Below, piece after piece: positions 16,809 to 25,047 of a DNA stretch of 64,000 nt. The notes beneath the pieces were generated by a model that worked only from the letters and a program-made list of their open reading frames with translations, was not told the DNA's origin and ran no database searches. The translations under genes were made by a program, and so were the position numbers. The DNA is from G963556115 sp963666605. Lineage in GTDB: Bacteria > Planctomycetota > SZUA-567. The DNA is taken from assembly GCA_965140405.1 (NCBI GenBank), contig OZ223208.1, positions 1,984,001 to 2,048,000 on the forward strand. The letters run 5' to 3'. Position 1 is the stretch's first letter; each line of letters opens with the position of its first letter.

Positions 16809-18047
16809 TTATTGGTAATATATGATAGTTAAGGCTATTGCTGAGCCAATAAAAATTACACGGAGTAGCTGAGCTGATATTGCCATTACAACACCAACCT
16901 TCGGGCCAAGTATGCCGATGTAGGTGGGTAAGGCGTGCTTTAATGTACGAACAGGTGATGTTATGATTGAGCCTGCAAGCAGTATTATTACGGCTTGAAC
17001 CGAGGTGATTTGACCCTCATCAAGAAAGTTTCCTGCAGTTATGATACCATTATACAGGTTGACAGCTTGAGCAGGAATAATTGCTGCTGCTTCAGCTGGA
17101 AGAAATGAGTAGTGAAATAGACTCGGTATGGCTGAACGTAGCCAATCGAAAGTACCTAAATATTCCAAAAAAGCCAGTCCGAAGAATGATGGCGTAGTAT
17201 AAATTAGTATTCTTTTGATCGTTCTTCTGGAACGAATCCATACTTTCTTAAGGTAGCTGGCATCACTTTTTTTCTTGGAGTGTTTTTTTTCTAAGCGTTC
17301 TACTTCTGGGACTAGAAGCATCTTATCACCAGTAAAGCGTCTGATTATAAGGTTTGATACAAGTAGTATTGCTAGTATTTCTATAAGTATGGCTCCAAAA
17401 CGAACAGAAAAGAAGAGCCATGCTGAGTAGCTACCGAATGCAACTGCCAAAGGTACAATATAGGTAGGTAGATGCGCAAAGAGTGAGAGGCAGGAGACAA
17501 CAAGGACGCTTGTATAGAGCTGTCTGTTACTCATCTCGCCTTCATCACGAGAGCTTACAAGCATAGAATTTGCAACGGCACCAGACTGTAACGATAAGAT
17601 AAATGGTGGCCCTGCAACACTTGGAAGTCCACCTAAGAACAAAAAAGGCTTGGTAATAATCGCTATGTACTTAACAACACCTGCGACTTCTAGCATCTGC
17701 CCAAGTATTACCCCGATAAAAATATAAAGAGCAAGCTCTGTAAAGATTACAATCTTTCTCATCCAAAAGGGAAGGTGCATTTTCCATATTGAATAAGTAC
17801 TGCTAGATTTATTCTCTTTGCGGTAATTCTCAACCTTTTTGCCAGTCTTACCTTCAGCGACAACCTTGGGACGCTTTTTTTGTTTTGGCGAAGGTTTGTG
17901 GATTGTTGAAATAAGATTTTCTGAATTACTAGATTTAGGTGTGTTGTTATCCAAAGAGAGAACTGCCTCTCCACTAATAAATAGTAAGAGAAGCAGTGTT
18001 AGAGAGAGCTTTTTTAAAGTAATAAAATTGAAAATATACTTATACAT
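16809..18047 (-). CDS. Gate (nucleoside-recognition) domain membrane protein under B12-riboswitch control
   Basis: 412 residues. A hydrophobic N-terminal segment (about 13-30) looks like a signal peptide or first helix; a basic, proline-rich linker follows (about 35-85), then a polytopic domain. Blocks such as GGLPSVAGPPFILSLQSGAVA, CLSLFAHLPTYIVPLAVAFG and the second half's PAEAAAIIPAQAVNLYNG suggest two inverted Gate-like repeats, as in SpmA/SpmB, YjiH and the membrane part of FeoB. Substrates in this superfamily differ widely. A cobalamin riboswitch with a terminator lies 160-380 bp upstream in the same direction, with no other gene between, so the gene is probably switched off by B12. That suggests corrinoid, cobalt or a B12-sparing function; this is inference. 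No strong SD precedes the ATG. Confidence 0.75.
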   Translation of the reverse strand: MYKYIFNFITLKKLSLTLLLLLFISGEAVLSLDNNTPKSSNSENLISTIHKPSPKQKKRPKVVAEGKTGKKVENYRKENKSSSTYSIWKMHLPFWMRKIVIFTELALYIFIGVILGQMLEVAGVVKYIAIITKPFLFLGGLPSVAGPPFILSLQSGAVANSMLVSSRDEGEMSNRQLYTSVLVVSCLSLFAHLPTYIVPLAVAFGSYSAWLFFSVRFGAILIEILAILLVSNLIIRRFTGDKMLLVPEVERLEKKHSKKKSDASYLKKVWIRSRRTIKRILIYTTPSFFGLAFLEYLGTFDWLRSAIPSLFHYSFLPAEAAAIIPAQAVNLYNGIITAGNFLDEGQITSVQAVIILLAGSIITSPVRTLKHALPTYIGILGPKVGVVMAISAQLLRVIFIGSAIALTIIYYQ

Positions 18048-18100
18048 TTTTATTATATGCTACCATAATCTGAAGAAACAGGTAGCTTTTCTATTAGAGA

Positions 18101-18140
18101 GTGCTACTCAAATTTCTATGTGAGCAAATATGAGTAGCAC
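18101..18140 (-). promoter_or_regulatory. Long hairpin in the leader of the Gate-domain gene
   Basis: GTGCTACTCA (18101-18110) pairs with TGAGTAGCAC (18131-18140); pairing continues for four more base pairs after one mismatch, with loop CTATGTGAGC. It lies between the riboswitch terminator and the coding start and has no T-run, so it may be a stability or second control element. Confidence 0.5.
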
Positions 18141-18205
18141 GAGAGAGATAAAATAATACTTGGCTGCTTGGTGTAAATTTGAGAGTAATAGTCAAGCAAT
18201 CAGGC

Positions 18206-18234
18206 ATAAAAAAACCTCCGCATCAACGGAGGTT
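18206..18234 (-). terminator. Intrinsic terminator of the cobalamin riboswitch
   Basis: AACCTCCG (18213-18220) and CGGAGGTT (18227-18234) form an 8-bp stem with a 6-nt loop, followed on the minus strand by a run of T. The aptamer contains a second CGGAGG (complement of 18296-18301) that can pair with the CCTCCG arm of this terminator, a plausible antiterminator. Confidence 0.9.
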
Positions 18235-18243
18235 ATAAAAGTC

Positions 18244-18424
18244 GTAAAGAAGAATAAGCACAATTAATATTGTGATATTCTGTTATACAACCTTCCCTCC
18301 GAAGGAAAGTAGACAGTACTGAATCTACTTTGAGTGATCTGGCTTCTAGTAAAAACTCACTAGTTACAGTAGCGGGGGCTGCGTTGGATTTTCACCAAAC
18401 TTCCCTTCTGTTTCTTTCGAAACA
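18244..18424 (-). promoter_or_regulatory. Cobalamin (B12) riboswitch
   Basis: Read on the minus strand, 18405-18364 contains the conserved aptamer core: GGGAA, then GGTGAAAATCC, then GCAGCCCCCGCTACTGTAA, matching the cobalamin riboswitch consensus closely. The B12-box equivalent AGCCAGATCACTC is at 18344-18332. Accessory hairpins include CTAGT/ACTAG (18346-18363), AAAGTAGA/TCTACTTT (18306-18331) and a CCTTC-GGAGG-GAAGG stem-loop that fits the kissing-loop hairpin. A Rho-independent terminator follows. Outer boundaries are approximate. Confidence 0.93.
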
Positions 18425-18624
18425 ATTAATTATGAAATCTAATATATAACTTAATTGTGATATAGTCAAGATGAATTTATAATTTTTTAATTGGATTTTA
18501 ACTTGAGATATTTACAATCAACTTTAACTGTATGCAATAAGGGGAGTTCTAGGTAAAATATCGAAGTGAAATTAGATGTTTTTTTTTGCTGTTTAATAAT
18601 TATTACTACTATTTGGAGGTAAGG

Positions 18625-18981
18625 ATGCAGACATTTACAGTTGTAATGCAAGAACACTTGAATCAAAGAGGGTTTTTATTTGGGGGAGTGATGTTGTCAT
18701 GGGTTGATGAGTACGCATGGATGGCAGCGGCTTGGGAACATCCAGGGTGTGACTTTGTTACTGTTAGTGTTGATAAGGCTACTTTCAAGCATGCTGTCAA
18801 GAATGGCTCTATTTTGAGATTTGAAATGAAGAAGACTAATACAGGTAAATCTTCTATAACATATGAGGTCGAGGTTTATGCTAGATCTCCCAAAGAGATT
18901 GAACAACTTATGGTCTTTAGCACTTCCGTTGTACTTGTGAGGCTTGGCGAGGATGGCAGTCCTATACCAATAGAAGGATAG
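18625..18981 (+). CDS. Hotdog-fold acyl-CoA thioesterase
   Basis: 118 residues from the ATG at 18625, which has GGAGG (18615-18619) just upstream; the longer frame from a TTG at 18586 has no signal for initiation. The HLNQRGFLFGGVMLSWVDEYAWMAA block near the N-terminus (N13, G20-G21, D28) is the hotdog acyl-CoA thioesterase motif of the YciA/BACH type, with the substrate-binding Asn, the Gly pair and the catalytic acid. FVTVSVDKATFKHAVKNGSILRFE is the usual second strand region. It should hydrolyse acyl-CoA; chain length is unknown. It sits 31 bp upstream of dtd on the same strand and may be cotranscribed. Confidence 0.88.
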   Translation: MQTFTVVMQEHLNQRGFLFGGVMLSWVDEYAWMAAAWEHPGCDFVTVSVDKATFKHAVKNGSILRFEMKKTNTGKSSITYEVEVYARSPKEIEQLMVFSTSVVLVRLGEDGSPIPIEG

Positions 18982-19012
18982 CTGTATTGATTAATAGTAA
19001 TTGGAGAAATAT

Positions 19013-19450
19013 ATGAGAGCGGTTGTACAGAGAGTGAGTAGGGCAACAGTTACTGTCGACGGTGATTGTGTATCAAAGATTGGAGTAGGTTTTTTGGTAC
19101 TTGTTGGTGTGGGTATTGATGATACTTCGGAGCAGGCGAGGAAGCTTGCAGTCAAAATATCAAAGATGAGGGTCTTCACTGATTCTGATGATAAGATGAA
19201 TCTTGGCTTGAAGGATGTTGGTGGTAGTGCACTCTGTGTAAGCCAGTTTACCTTGCTTGCCGATACAAAAAAAGGAAATAGACCGTCATTTATAAATGCT
19301 GCAAAGGGAGAGACAGCTGATAAGTTATACACTGAGTTCTGTGACTGTCTTGAAAATGAAGGGATTGTAGTAGGGAGGGGTATCTTTGGCGCCGATATGA
19401 AGGTGGAGTTGCTTAATGATGGACCTGTGACGATTGTGATGGATGTTTAG
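19013..19450 (+). CDS. dtd: D-aminoacyl-tRNA deacylase
   Basis: 145 residues, normal family length. It removes D-amino acids (and glycine from tRNA-Ala) from mischarged tRNA. The start MRAVVQRVSRATV, the SQFTLLAD motif with the conserved Ser-Gln, and the near-C-terminal NDGPVTIVMD carrying the cross-subunit Gly-Pro motif are all present. An in-frame TTG at 19001 is upstream, but GGAG (19003-19006) followed by the ATG at 19013 makes the latter the start. The gene lies between the thioesterase and the DUF1848 gene, on the same strand. Confidence 0.96.
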   Translation: MRAVVQRVSRATVTVDGDCVSKIGVGFLVLVGVGIDDTSEQARKLAVKISKMRVFTDSDDKMNLGLKDVGGSALCVSQFTLLADTKKGNRPSFINAAKGETADKLYTEFCDCLENEGIVVGRGIFGADMKVELLNDGPVTIVMDV

Positions 19451-19482
19451 TACTTAGAATGTTTTGTTATTGAGGTAACCTT

Positions 19483-20232
19483 ATGATTTATTCTGCAAGT
19501 AGGAGGACTGATCTTCCGGCATTTTACCCAGACTATATTGTTGATAAAATTCAACGTAGTAGAAAGCTTGACGGCGTTGTCTATTGGACAAAGGATCTAC
19601 GTAATTTTACTAAGCATTTTGGTTTGGAAGCTGTGCTTAGGAATTTCCCTTCAGTATTACAATATACAGTTACAGGGCTTGCTGGTAGTGTGTGGGAGCC
19701 TGATGTGCCTCACTACTCTTTACAGGGTCGTAGCCTGGAGTCCCTTAATAAGGTACTACCAAAGGGTGCGATCCGGTGGCGGTTTGATCCTATAATAGCG
19801 GACAAAACTTTGTACAATAGGTTTAGAGATGTACTCAATTATTTTGTTGACTCTGGTGTCGAACTTGATGGTGTGACGGTCAGTTTTATAGATATGTATA
19901 AGAAGGTAAATGAAAGGATTTCAAGAGCAGGCGTCTCTATACCGACACTGAGTTTACAACAAAAAAAAGAAATCCTTTGTGAATTACATGCTATTTCAGG
20001 GATAGAGATTAGACTGTGTTGCGAGGCAGATTTATTAGATCTGTCTTTTACAACTCAGTCGCACTGTATAGAAGGAGCTCTCTTTGACAAGCTTTATGGT
20101 TTGAAGCTTGACTTAAGGAGGGATACTGGTCAACGTGTGGAGTGTGGATGTAGTCTTTCTACTGATATTGGCAGTTATGATAAGAAATGCTTGCATAATT
20201 GTCTATACTGTTATGCTTCTTCAGGTATTTGA
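19483..20232 (+). CDS. DUF1848 family protein with C-terminal cysteine cluster
   Basis: 249 residues. The N-terminus MIYSASRRTDLPAFYP and the block GVVYWTKDLRNF are hallmarks of DUF1848, a family of unknown biochemical role. The C-terminus carries C221, C223, C236, C240 and C243; the last three form CLHNCLYC, a CX3CX2C pattern like that which binds the radical-SAM 4Fe-4S cluster, though here it is at the end rather than the beginning of the fold. An iron-sulfur or zinc role is likely by pattern, not proven. GAGGT is well placed before the ATG. It lies 32 bp after dtd. Confidence 0.85.
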   Translation: MIYSASRRTDLPAFYPDYIVDKIQRSRKLDGVVYWTKDLRNFTKHFGLEAVLRNFPSVLQYTVTGLAGSVWEPDVPHYSLQGRSLESLNKVLPKGAIRWRFDPIIADKTLYNRFRDVLNYFVDSGVELDGVTVSFIDMYKKVNERISRAGVSIPTLSLQQKKEILCELHAISGIEIRLCCEADLLDLSFTTQSHCIEGALFDKLYGLKLDLRRDTGQRVECGCSLSTDIGSYDKKCLHNCLYCYASSGI

Positions 20233-20236
20233 TTTT

Positions 20237-20623
20237 TTATACATCAATCTTGTATGTAAGATCATTTACTTCGTCACCTGTCATGCCTCTGAAGCCCCAA
20301 CAATATGGTTGCTGTTCTTTGATTATGATCTCAATATCTAGAGGTTTGATATTAGTGCTAAGTTCGATCTCTCTGAAGAGTTCTTTGATAAGTGCTTTGA
20401 TCGTTTCTTTCTCTCTACCTGCCATCATATTGATCTCTATAACAGTGTAAGAGTCACTCCGGCCCTCTGGGTAGTAGAAATCTTCTCTATCCATAGGTAT
20501 GAATCTGTGTGCTCGTTTATCTTCTGGAAGCCCAATAATGTTATGCAGGCATCTTTGAATGGTTGTAGATAGTATCGCTTTTATAGGGTCGAGTTTTTCA
20601 CGTATTCCGTACACAACTATCAT
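20237..20623 (-). CDS. Tautomerase_2-like protein lacking the N-terminal proline
   Basis: 128 residues. The layout IGLPEDKRAHRFIPMDREDF, SYTVIEINMMAGREKETIKALIKEL and EQQPYCWGFRGM matches the 4-oxalocrotonate tautomerase superfamily branch annotated Tautomerase_2. Active tautomerases use Pro1 after Met removal; this protein starts Met-Ile-Val, so the classic catalytic residue is missing and another activity, or none, should be expected. The start follows the queH stop by 2 bp with an AGGAG-type site inside the queH 3' end, so it is cotranscribed with queH. Confidence 0.8.
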   Translation of the reverse strand: MIVVYGIREKLDPIKAILSTTIQRCLHNIIGLPEDKRAHRFIPMDREDFYYPEGRSDSYTVIEINMMAGREKETIKALIKELFREIELSTNIKPLDIEIIIKEQQPYCWGFRGMTGDEVNDLTYKIDV

Positions 20624-20625
20624 AT

Positions 20626-21195
20626 TTACTCTCCTGTGTTGCCTTTATAAAGGTGTGTCTTTGTGTCTTTATATCTATCATATTCAGAGAAAATACAACC
20701 ACAATATTGCTGTTTATATAGACCATTTAGAAGCTTTTCGTCACGCTCTTCTTTGCGCCAGTCTCTGTAAAGAAATTTAATTCCGGCTTTTTCAGCTTCT
20801 CTCTCAGCTACTTTACTAATCAATTCGTGTGATTGGTGTTCGCTGGTTGTAAGTGTTGTTGCAAAGTAATCATAACCTTCCGATTTCGCTCTTTTAGCAG
20901 CCATCTTGAAACGCATCTCATAACAGATCTCACATCGTTGAGGTACTTCTTGAGATCCTGAAGTGAGCTTACAGAACTCTTTTACACCATAATCGTCATC
21001 AGTCTTCATTGCAATGCCGATCCTCTCTCCAAGCATATAAGCTGATTTAAGGCGTCTTCGGTACTCTATAAGTGGATGGATATTTGGGTTATACCAGTAG
21101 GTTTGTAGGTCTAGCTCTTTGCCAAACTCTTTTCTTAGACCGGTAAGTGCCTTGCTGAGGCAAATACTACAGCAAATATGTAAGAATAGGCGCAT
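20626..21195 (-). CDS. queH: Epoxyqueuosine reductase QueH
   Basis: 189 residues from the ATG at 21195. QueH is the non-cobalamin epoxyqueuosine reductase that makes the last step to queuosine in tRNA. Family cysteines are visible: CC at 8-9 (HICCSIC), C88 and C91 in CEICYEMR, and C165/C167 in CGCIFSEYDRYKD; YNPNIHPLIEYRRR is also diagnostic. A frame opens up to 21312, but its first 39 residues are low-complexity and unlike the family, and GGAG lies ahead of the ATG at 21195. The use of B12-independent QueH rather than QueG is notable beside a B12 riboswitch in the same window. Confidence 0.93.
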   Translation of the reverse strand: MRLFLHICCSICLSKALTGLRKEFGKELDLQTYWYNPNIHPLIEYRRRLKSAYMLGERIGIAMKTDDDYGVKEFCKLTSGSQEVPQRCEICYEMRFKMAAKRAKSEGYDYFATTLTTSEHQSHELISKVAEREAEKAGIKFLYRDWRKEERDEKLLNGLYKQQYCGCIFSEYDRYKDTKTHLYKGNTGE

Positions 21196-21354
21196 TCGTA
21201 GTTTCGCTCCGTAACTAAGTCGATTCAATATAATACATAATACAGATTTAAAAGAAAAATAATAGAGGTTTACTATAGAGTTAGGGTATCTTCTTTGATA
21301 TAATATATTCAACTTTTACCGCAAATTATAAAATTAATTTTTTAAGGAATTTCT

Positions 21355-21795
21355 ATGAGCAGAAAAATACCTGTGCCTCCAACAAATGCGCACTCAATGC
21401 AGTACCGTGTACCTTATTCTGAAACAGATGCTATGGCTAGGGTCTATTACGCAAACTATCTTGTCTGGTTTGAAAGAGCCCGTACTGAGATGTTACGCAG
21501 TATGGGGTATGCGTATCGTGACCTTGAAGATATGGGCGTCTTTTTACCTGTACGTGAATGTAATGTACGCTATCTTGGTTTTGCTCAGTATGATGACGAG
21601 ATTGAACTAGTTACGTGGGTTAGTGCTTTTAGTCGTGCTAGAATAGAATTTACGACTATGGCCTTCAATCCTGGTAGGGACAACCCTATTACTCTCGGTG
21701 TGGTTGAGCTTGCGTGTGTTGGTGTAAATATGAAGCCTATGAGATTTCCAAAGGATATTGCAGAAGCGTTTGAAAAATTTCACGTTTCTGAGTAG
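21355..21795 (+). CDS. ybgC: YbgC-like acyl-CoA thioesterase
   Basis: 146 residues of the 4-hydroxybenzoyl-CoA thioesterase hotdog family. The signature YSETDAMARVYYANYLVWFERAR, with catalytic Asp25, is intact. In proteobacteria ybgC starts the tol-pal operon; here no tol gene follows. Instead a large TPR exported protein and lpxK come next on the same strand (37 bp gap, then ATGA overlap), so the envelope association is kept. AAGGA precedes the ATG. Physiological acyl-CoA is unknown. Confidence 0.92.
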   Translation: MSRKIPVPPTNAHSMQYRVPYSETDAMARVYYANYLVWFERARTEMLRSMGYAYRDLEDMGVFLPVRECNVRYLGFAQYDDEIELVTWVSAFSRARIEFTTMAFNPGRDNPITLGVVELACVGVNMKPMRFPKDIAEAFEKFHVSE

Positions 21796-21831
21796 TCAGT
21801 TCTTTCTTACTCTTGCTTGAATCGGTAGTGT

Positions 21832-24800
21832 ATGTGTTGGTTTGATAAATACTCTTTAACCTTCTTGTTGCTCTCTCTGCTTGGATATAATCTCTGGGCT
21901 GAGGAGTTTGAAACGTATGATGAAGTGGCAGTCGCTGCTGCTGTATCAACACCTCAAGATATTGATAATAGTATTGAAATAATGCAAAGACTCTTTGAAG
22001 GCGGAAGTTTTCCCCAAGTAATCGAGGTTACTGAGGCGCTACTAAATAACAAGCATTTTCAACCAATACCTCCTCTGAGAAAACCTGAAGTGACAAACTC
22101 AATGACTGGGCAGGATATTACTAAGGTTGAGAGTGATTTTAAATTTATGCAAGCTGGACGTATTGCGAGACAGCTGACTAGGGAGATGCTACGGTTCTAC
22201 CATGCTAGAGCAGTTTATGAAAACTATAAGCTTACTGGAAATGATAAAGAATTATACAAGGCAATTGATGAGTTTATCCGCTTGGGTGAAAACCAGTACG
22301 GCTTTGGTCAGCAACAGTATAGAGCTCAATCTTTCTACTGGGCTGGTAAAGGCTATATACTGCTGGGAGATTATGTCTCTGCAATTAAAGCCCTTCGTGA
22401 GGTGGCAAAACACAATCCAGATCAATCACTGGATGCAAAGGCTAATCTTGAACTTGCTGATGCATTTACCGCTCAAGCCGAAATTGTTGGAGATAATAGT
22501 ACTGATCAGCCAGGTCGGAGTCCACAGGATATTCCGGACAATCCTGCAGAAGTACTTAAAACACGTGAAGAGCTTCTGAAAGAGGCTGAGAGTGAACTTT
22601 CGAAAATTACAACAAACAACGCCAGAAAAGATTATTTTGGTGATGTTGAGATGCGTCTAATTGAGCTTCGTTTCAAGCTGAGCAAGTATGATGATGCCCA
22701 GAGACTTGCCGATATATTTCTAGCTAGGGCTACTCCAGGTAGTAAAGAGTATGCACTCGTTTCATACTATAGAGCAATGTCTGTGTATTCCCAAGGTGAT
22801 ATTAATCATGCTGTGCAGTTATTCAAGCAAGCAATAGATGAGAACTATGATAGTGACTATAGAGCAAAACTTTTCTATGGGTATGGTTGGTGTAATGCTC
22901 AGTTGGCAAAGACGGCTGGACCTGAGCAGAGACTGGTCTTTCTCACTAGAGCTCAGACAGCGCTCAGTTCTGCTATAGAGCTAATGCCTTTCGATGAAGA
23001 CCGAGAGAATGCAATACTTGAGTTGACAGATGTTCTGCTAAAGAATAAAGAGTATGAAGATGCCTCCCAAGTTGTGAAAGAGGTAATAAATTCGCCAGGT
23101 AAGAAGATACAAGCAAACTTTTATGCTGGGGTTGCTTTAAAGAATATCGATGATATAGATGCTGCGTCTAGACACTTTCATACTGTGCTAGAACTTTCTG
23201 AGGCTTATTCAAATAATAAATATATTCTTGAGACCTTGAATGAACTTGCTTCGCTTGAGAGTATTAGGGAGTCGTATGCGGAGGCTTTGGAATACTACAC
23301 CTCTGCTCGTGACGAAGCAATCAAGCAGTTCCAATATGATATCGTAGCTACCGCTTCTCTTGGAATGGCTACAGCTGAAGCAGAGCTAGGGTATTATGAT
23401 GAAAATAAACGTGAAGAGGCTGGTAGAAGACTTCTTGATAGTGTTGTCGACATGAGTCTTGCTGTAAGAAAGAGTGAACCAGCTGATATCAATACAGCTG
23501 CAAGGGTTCTAATCTTTAGAGCAAAAGCTCTTGAAGAGTGGACCAATGCTAATAGTAGTAATTTAGATAAAGCGCTAAATATTTTAAGTTCATTACAAGG
23601 TAGATTATTACCTCGTCTACGTAAAGATGAACTTGACTATGTGCAGGGTCGGGTACACTTCCTCAAGGCTCAGAATCTTAGGAGAGAGAAAGTTATTGAC
23701 TTTAAAACTAAGTTATCCGAGTTTAATGATATTTTTGATAATTATCAAAAGGCTGAATCTATTGTATTGGATGCACTTGATGCCAATCCAAGAGGTGATT
23801 TATCTGCTCAGACAAGGTATCTCTTAGGGCTGATATATTATTCATATGGCTCTTTAAAGCTTGAATTAGCTGCACTTCAGAAGAGTCGGGGGATGGGTGC
23901 ATCAGCTCCTCCTATTGAGAAAGAAGGTGTAGAGTCATTTAGAAAAGCAATTGCGCCTTTAAACCTCGCAGTGACTGCTTCTGAGAATAACACTGGCCTT
24001 AGAATTGATGCTCGTGAATTACTTGGGCAGACCTACTTAGCAATTGGTAAGTCCTCTGGTTCTATTTCTAAGGAATTTTCACAATTTGAAAAAGGTCTTG
24101 ATGAATTTAGAATACTTGCTGGCGAACCGTCTATTACTCAAGAACAGAGATTTAACGCTATTTATAATATGGCTATTGCATATTCTGAAAATAACAGAAA
24201 ACAAGAAGCATTCGATGTACTGATGCCGTATTTTTCAACGAATATAAGCGCTGCAATACTTGGTGGCAGGATGATGATTTCCCTCAAACAGCCTACTATT
24301 GCCTACAATACACTTATTAACGGCATAAAAGCAGCGGAAAAAATTCGCCATCCAGATCATGATGGTATTGCGGAGGCAATGTATGAAGCGTACTCACTTG
24401 GTATTGAACAAGCTAAGAATATAGCTACTGATGCTGCGCATGAAGAACAAGTAGAGCGTTCATCTGCTGATGGACTTTTTGAGCTTGGGCAGAAGTATCC
24501 TGGAACTGATTGGGCAAGTAAGGCTTTACTTGTATTAGGTGAATGGTTGCTTGAAAGGAATGAATGGCAGCTTGCGCTTGAAAAGGCAGTGCAGGGTATT
24601 GATAGACTCAAAGGAAATATTCAAGCAATTGAGACTGTTCAAGCAATGTACTTACTCAAAGGAAACGCCCTAATGAAGGGTGGAGAAGATGAGGGTGATC
24701 AGACTCTATATGAAGATGCTTTTAGAGCCTTTGCTCAGGCTGAGAGAGCTAATACGCGTTCTGAGCTTGGTAGTAAACAGAGAGCACGATCAATATATGA

Positions 24801-25047
24801 GCAGGGCGAGGCACTCTTGGCAATGAATAAAACCGAAGAGGCACTTCGCTACTTTGGTAGGGTATTCTCACTCTTCTATAATCAATTTGAAGAAGCTGAT
24901 GCAGCAAGATTTGCTGCTGCTAAGGTTCATGAGAAAAATAACAACTTAGGTCTCGCAATTAAGCTCTATGATGAAATGTTTGATAAAGAAAAGTATTTGG
25001 ATGATAAGCTTAGAGTCGTTGGGCTTGCTGATAAGGAGACACAATGA
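21832..25047 (+). CDS. Large exported TPR-repeat protein
   Basis: 1071 residues. A short signal peptide (hydrophobic core LTFLLLSLLGYNLWA, with likely cleavage before EEFETY) sends it to the periplasm or outer membrane. The rest is almost wholly helical with many TPR-like units, for example AIDEFIRLGENQYG, DYVSAIKALREVAKHNPDQ, GDINHAVQLFKQAIDENY and EEALRYFGRVFSLFYNQFEEADAARFAAAKV near the C-terminus. TPR solenoids act as scaffolds; no enzyme domain is visible. Its stop overlaps the lpxK start (ATGA), pointing to coupled expression with lipid A synthesis. The SD is weak. Confidence 0.85.
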   Translation: MCWFDKYSLTFLLLSLLGYNLWAEEFETYDEVAVAAAVSTPQDIDNSIEIMQRLFEGGSFPQVIEVTEALLNNKHFQPIPPLRKPEVTNSMTGQDITKVESDFKFMQAGRIARQLTREMLRFYHARAVYENYKLTGNDKELYKAIDEFIRLGENQYGFGQQQYRAQSFYWAGKGYILLGDYVSAIKALREVAKHNPDQSLDAKANLELADAFTAQAEIVGDNSTDQPGRSPQDIPDNPAEVLKTREELLKEAESELSKITTNNARKDYFGDVEMRLIELRFKLSKYDDAQRLADIFLARATPGSKEYALVSYYRAMSVYSQGDINHAVQLFKQAIDENYDSDYRAKLFYGYGWCNAQLAKTAGPEQRLVFLTRAQTALSSAIELMPFDEDRENAILELTDVLLKNKEYEDASQVVKEVINSPGKKIQANFYAGVALKNIDDIDAASRHFHTVLELSEAYSNNKYILETLNELASLESIRESYAEALEYYTSARDEAIKQFQYDIVATASLGMATAEAELGYYDENKREEAGRRLLDSVVDMSLAVRKSEPADINTAARVLIFRAKALEEWTNANSSNLDKALNILSSLQGRLLPRLRKDELDYVQGRVHFLKAQNLRREKVIDFKTKLSEFNDIFDNYQKAESIVLDALDANPRGDLSAQTRYLLGLIYYSYGSLKLELAALQKSRGMGASAPPIEKEGVESFRKAIAPLNLAVTASENNTGLRIDARELLGQTYLAIGKSSGSISKEFSQFEKGLDEFRILAGEPSITQEQRFNAIYNMAIAYSENNRKQEAFDVLMPYFSTNISAAILGGRMMISLKQPTIAYNTLINGIKAAEKIRHPDHDGIAEAMYEAYSLGIEQAKNIATDAAHEEQVERSSADGLFELGQKYPGTDWASKALLVLGEWLLERNEWQLALEKAVQGIDRLKGNIQAIETVQAMYLLKGNALMKGGEDEGDQTLYEDAFRAFAQAERANTRSELGSKQRARSIYEQGEALLAMNKTEEALRYFGRVFSLFYNQFEEADAARFAAAKVHEKNNNLGLAIKLYDEMFDKEKYLDDKLRVVGLADKETQ

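Noticed and set aside
18094..18207. 37-residue minus-strand ORF starting in the riboswitch terminator tail
   Set aside because: No ribosome binding site other than the T-run, composition not protein-like, and it overlaps the leader hairpin; it is best read as untranslated leader.
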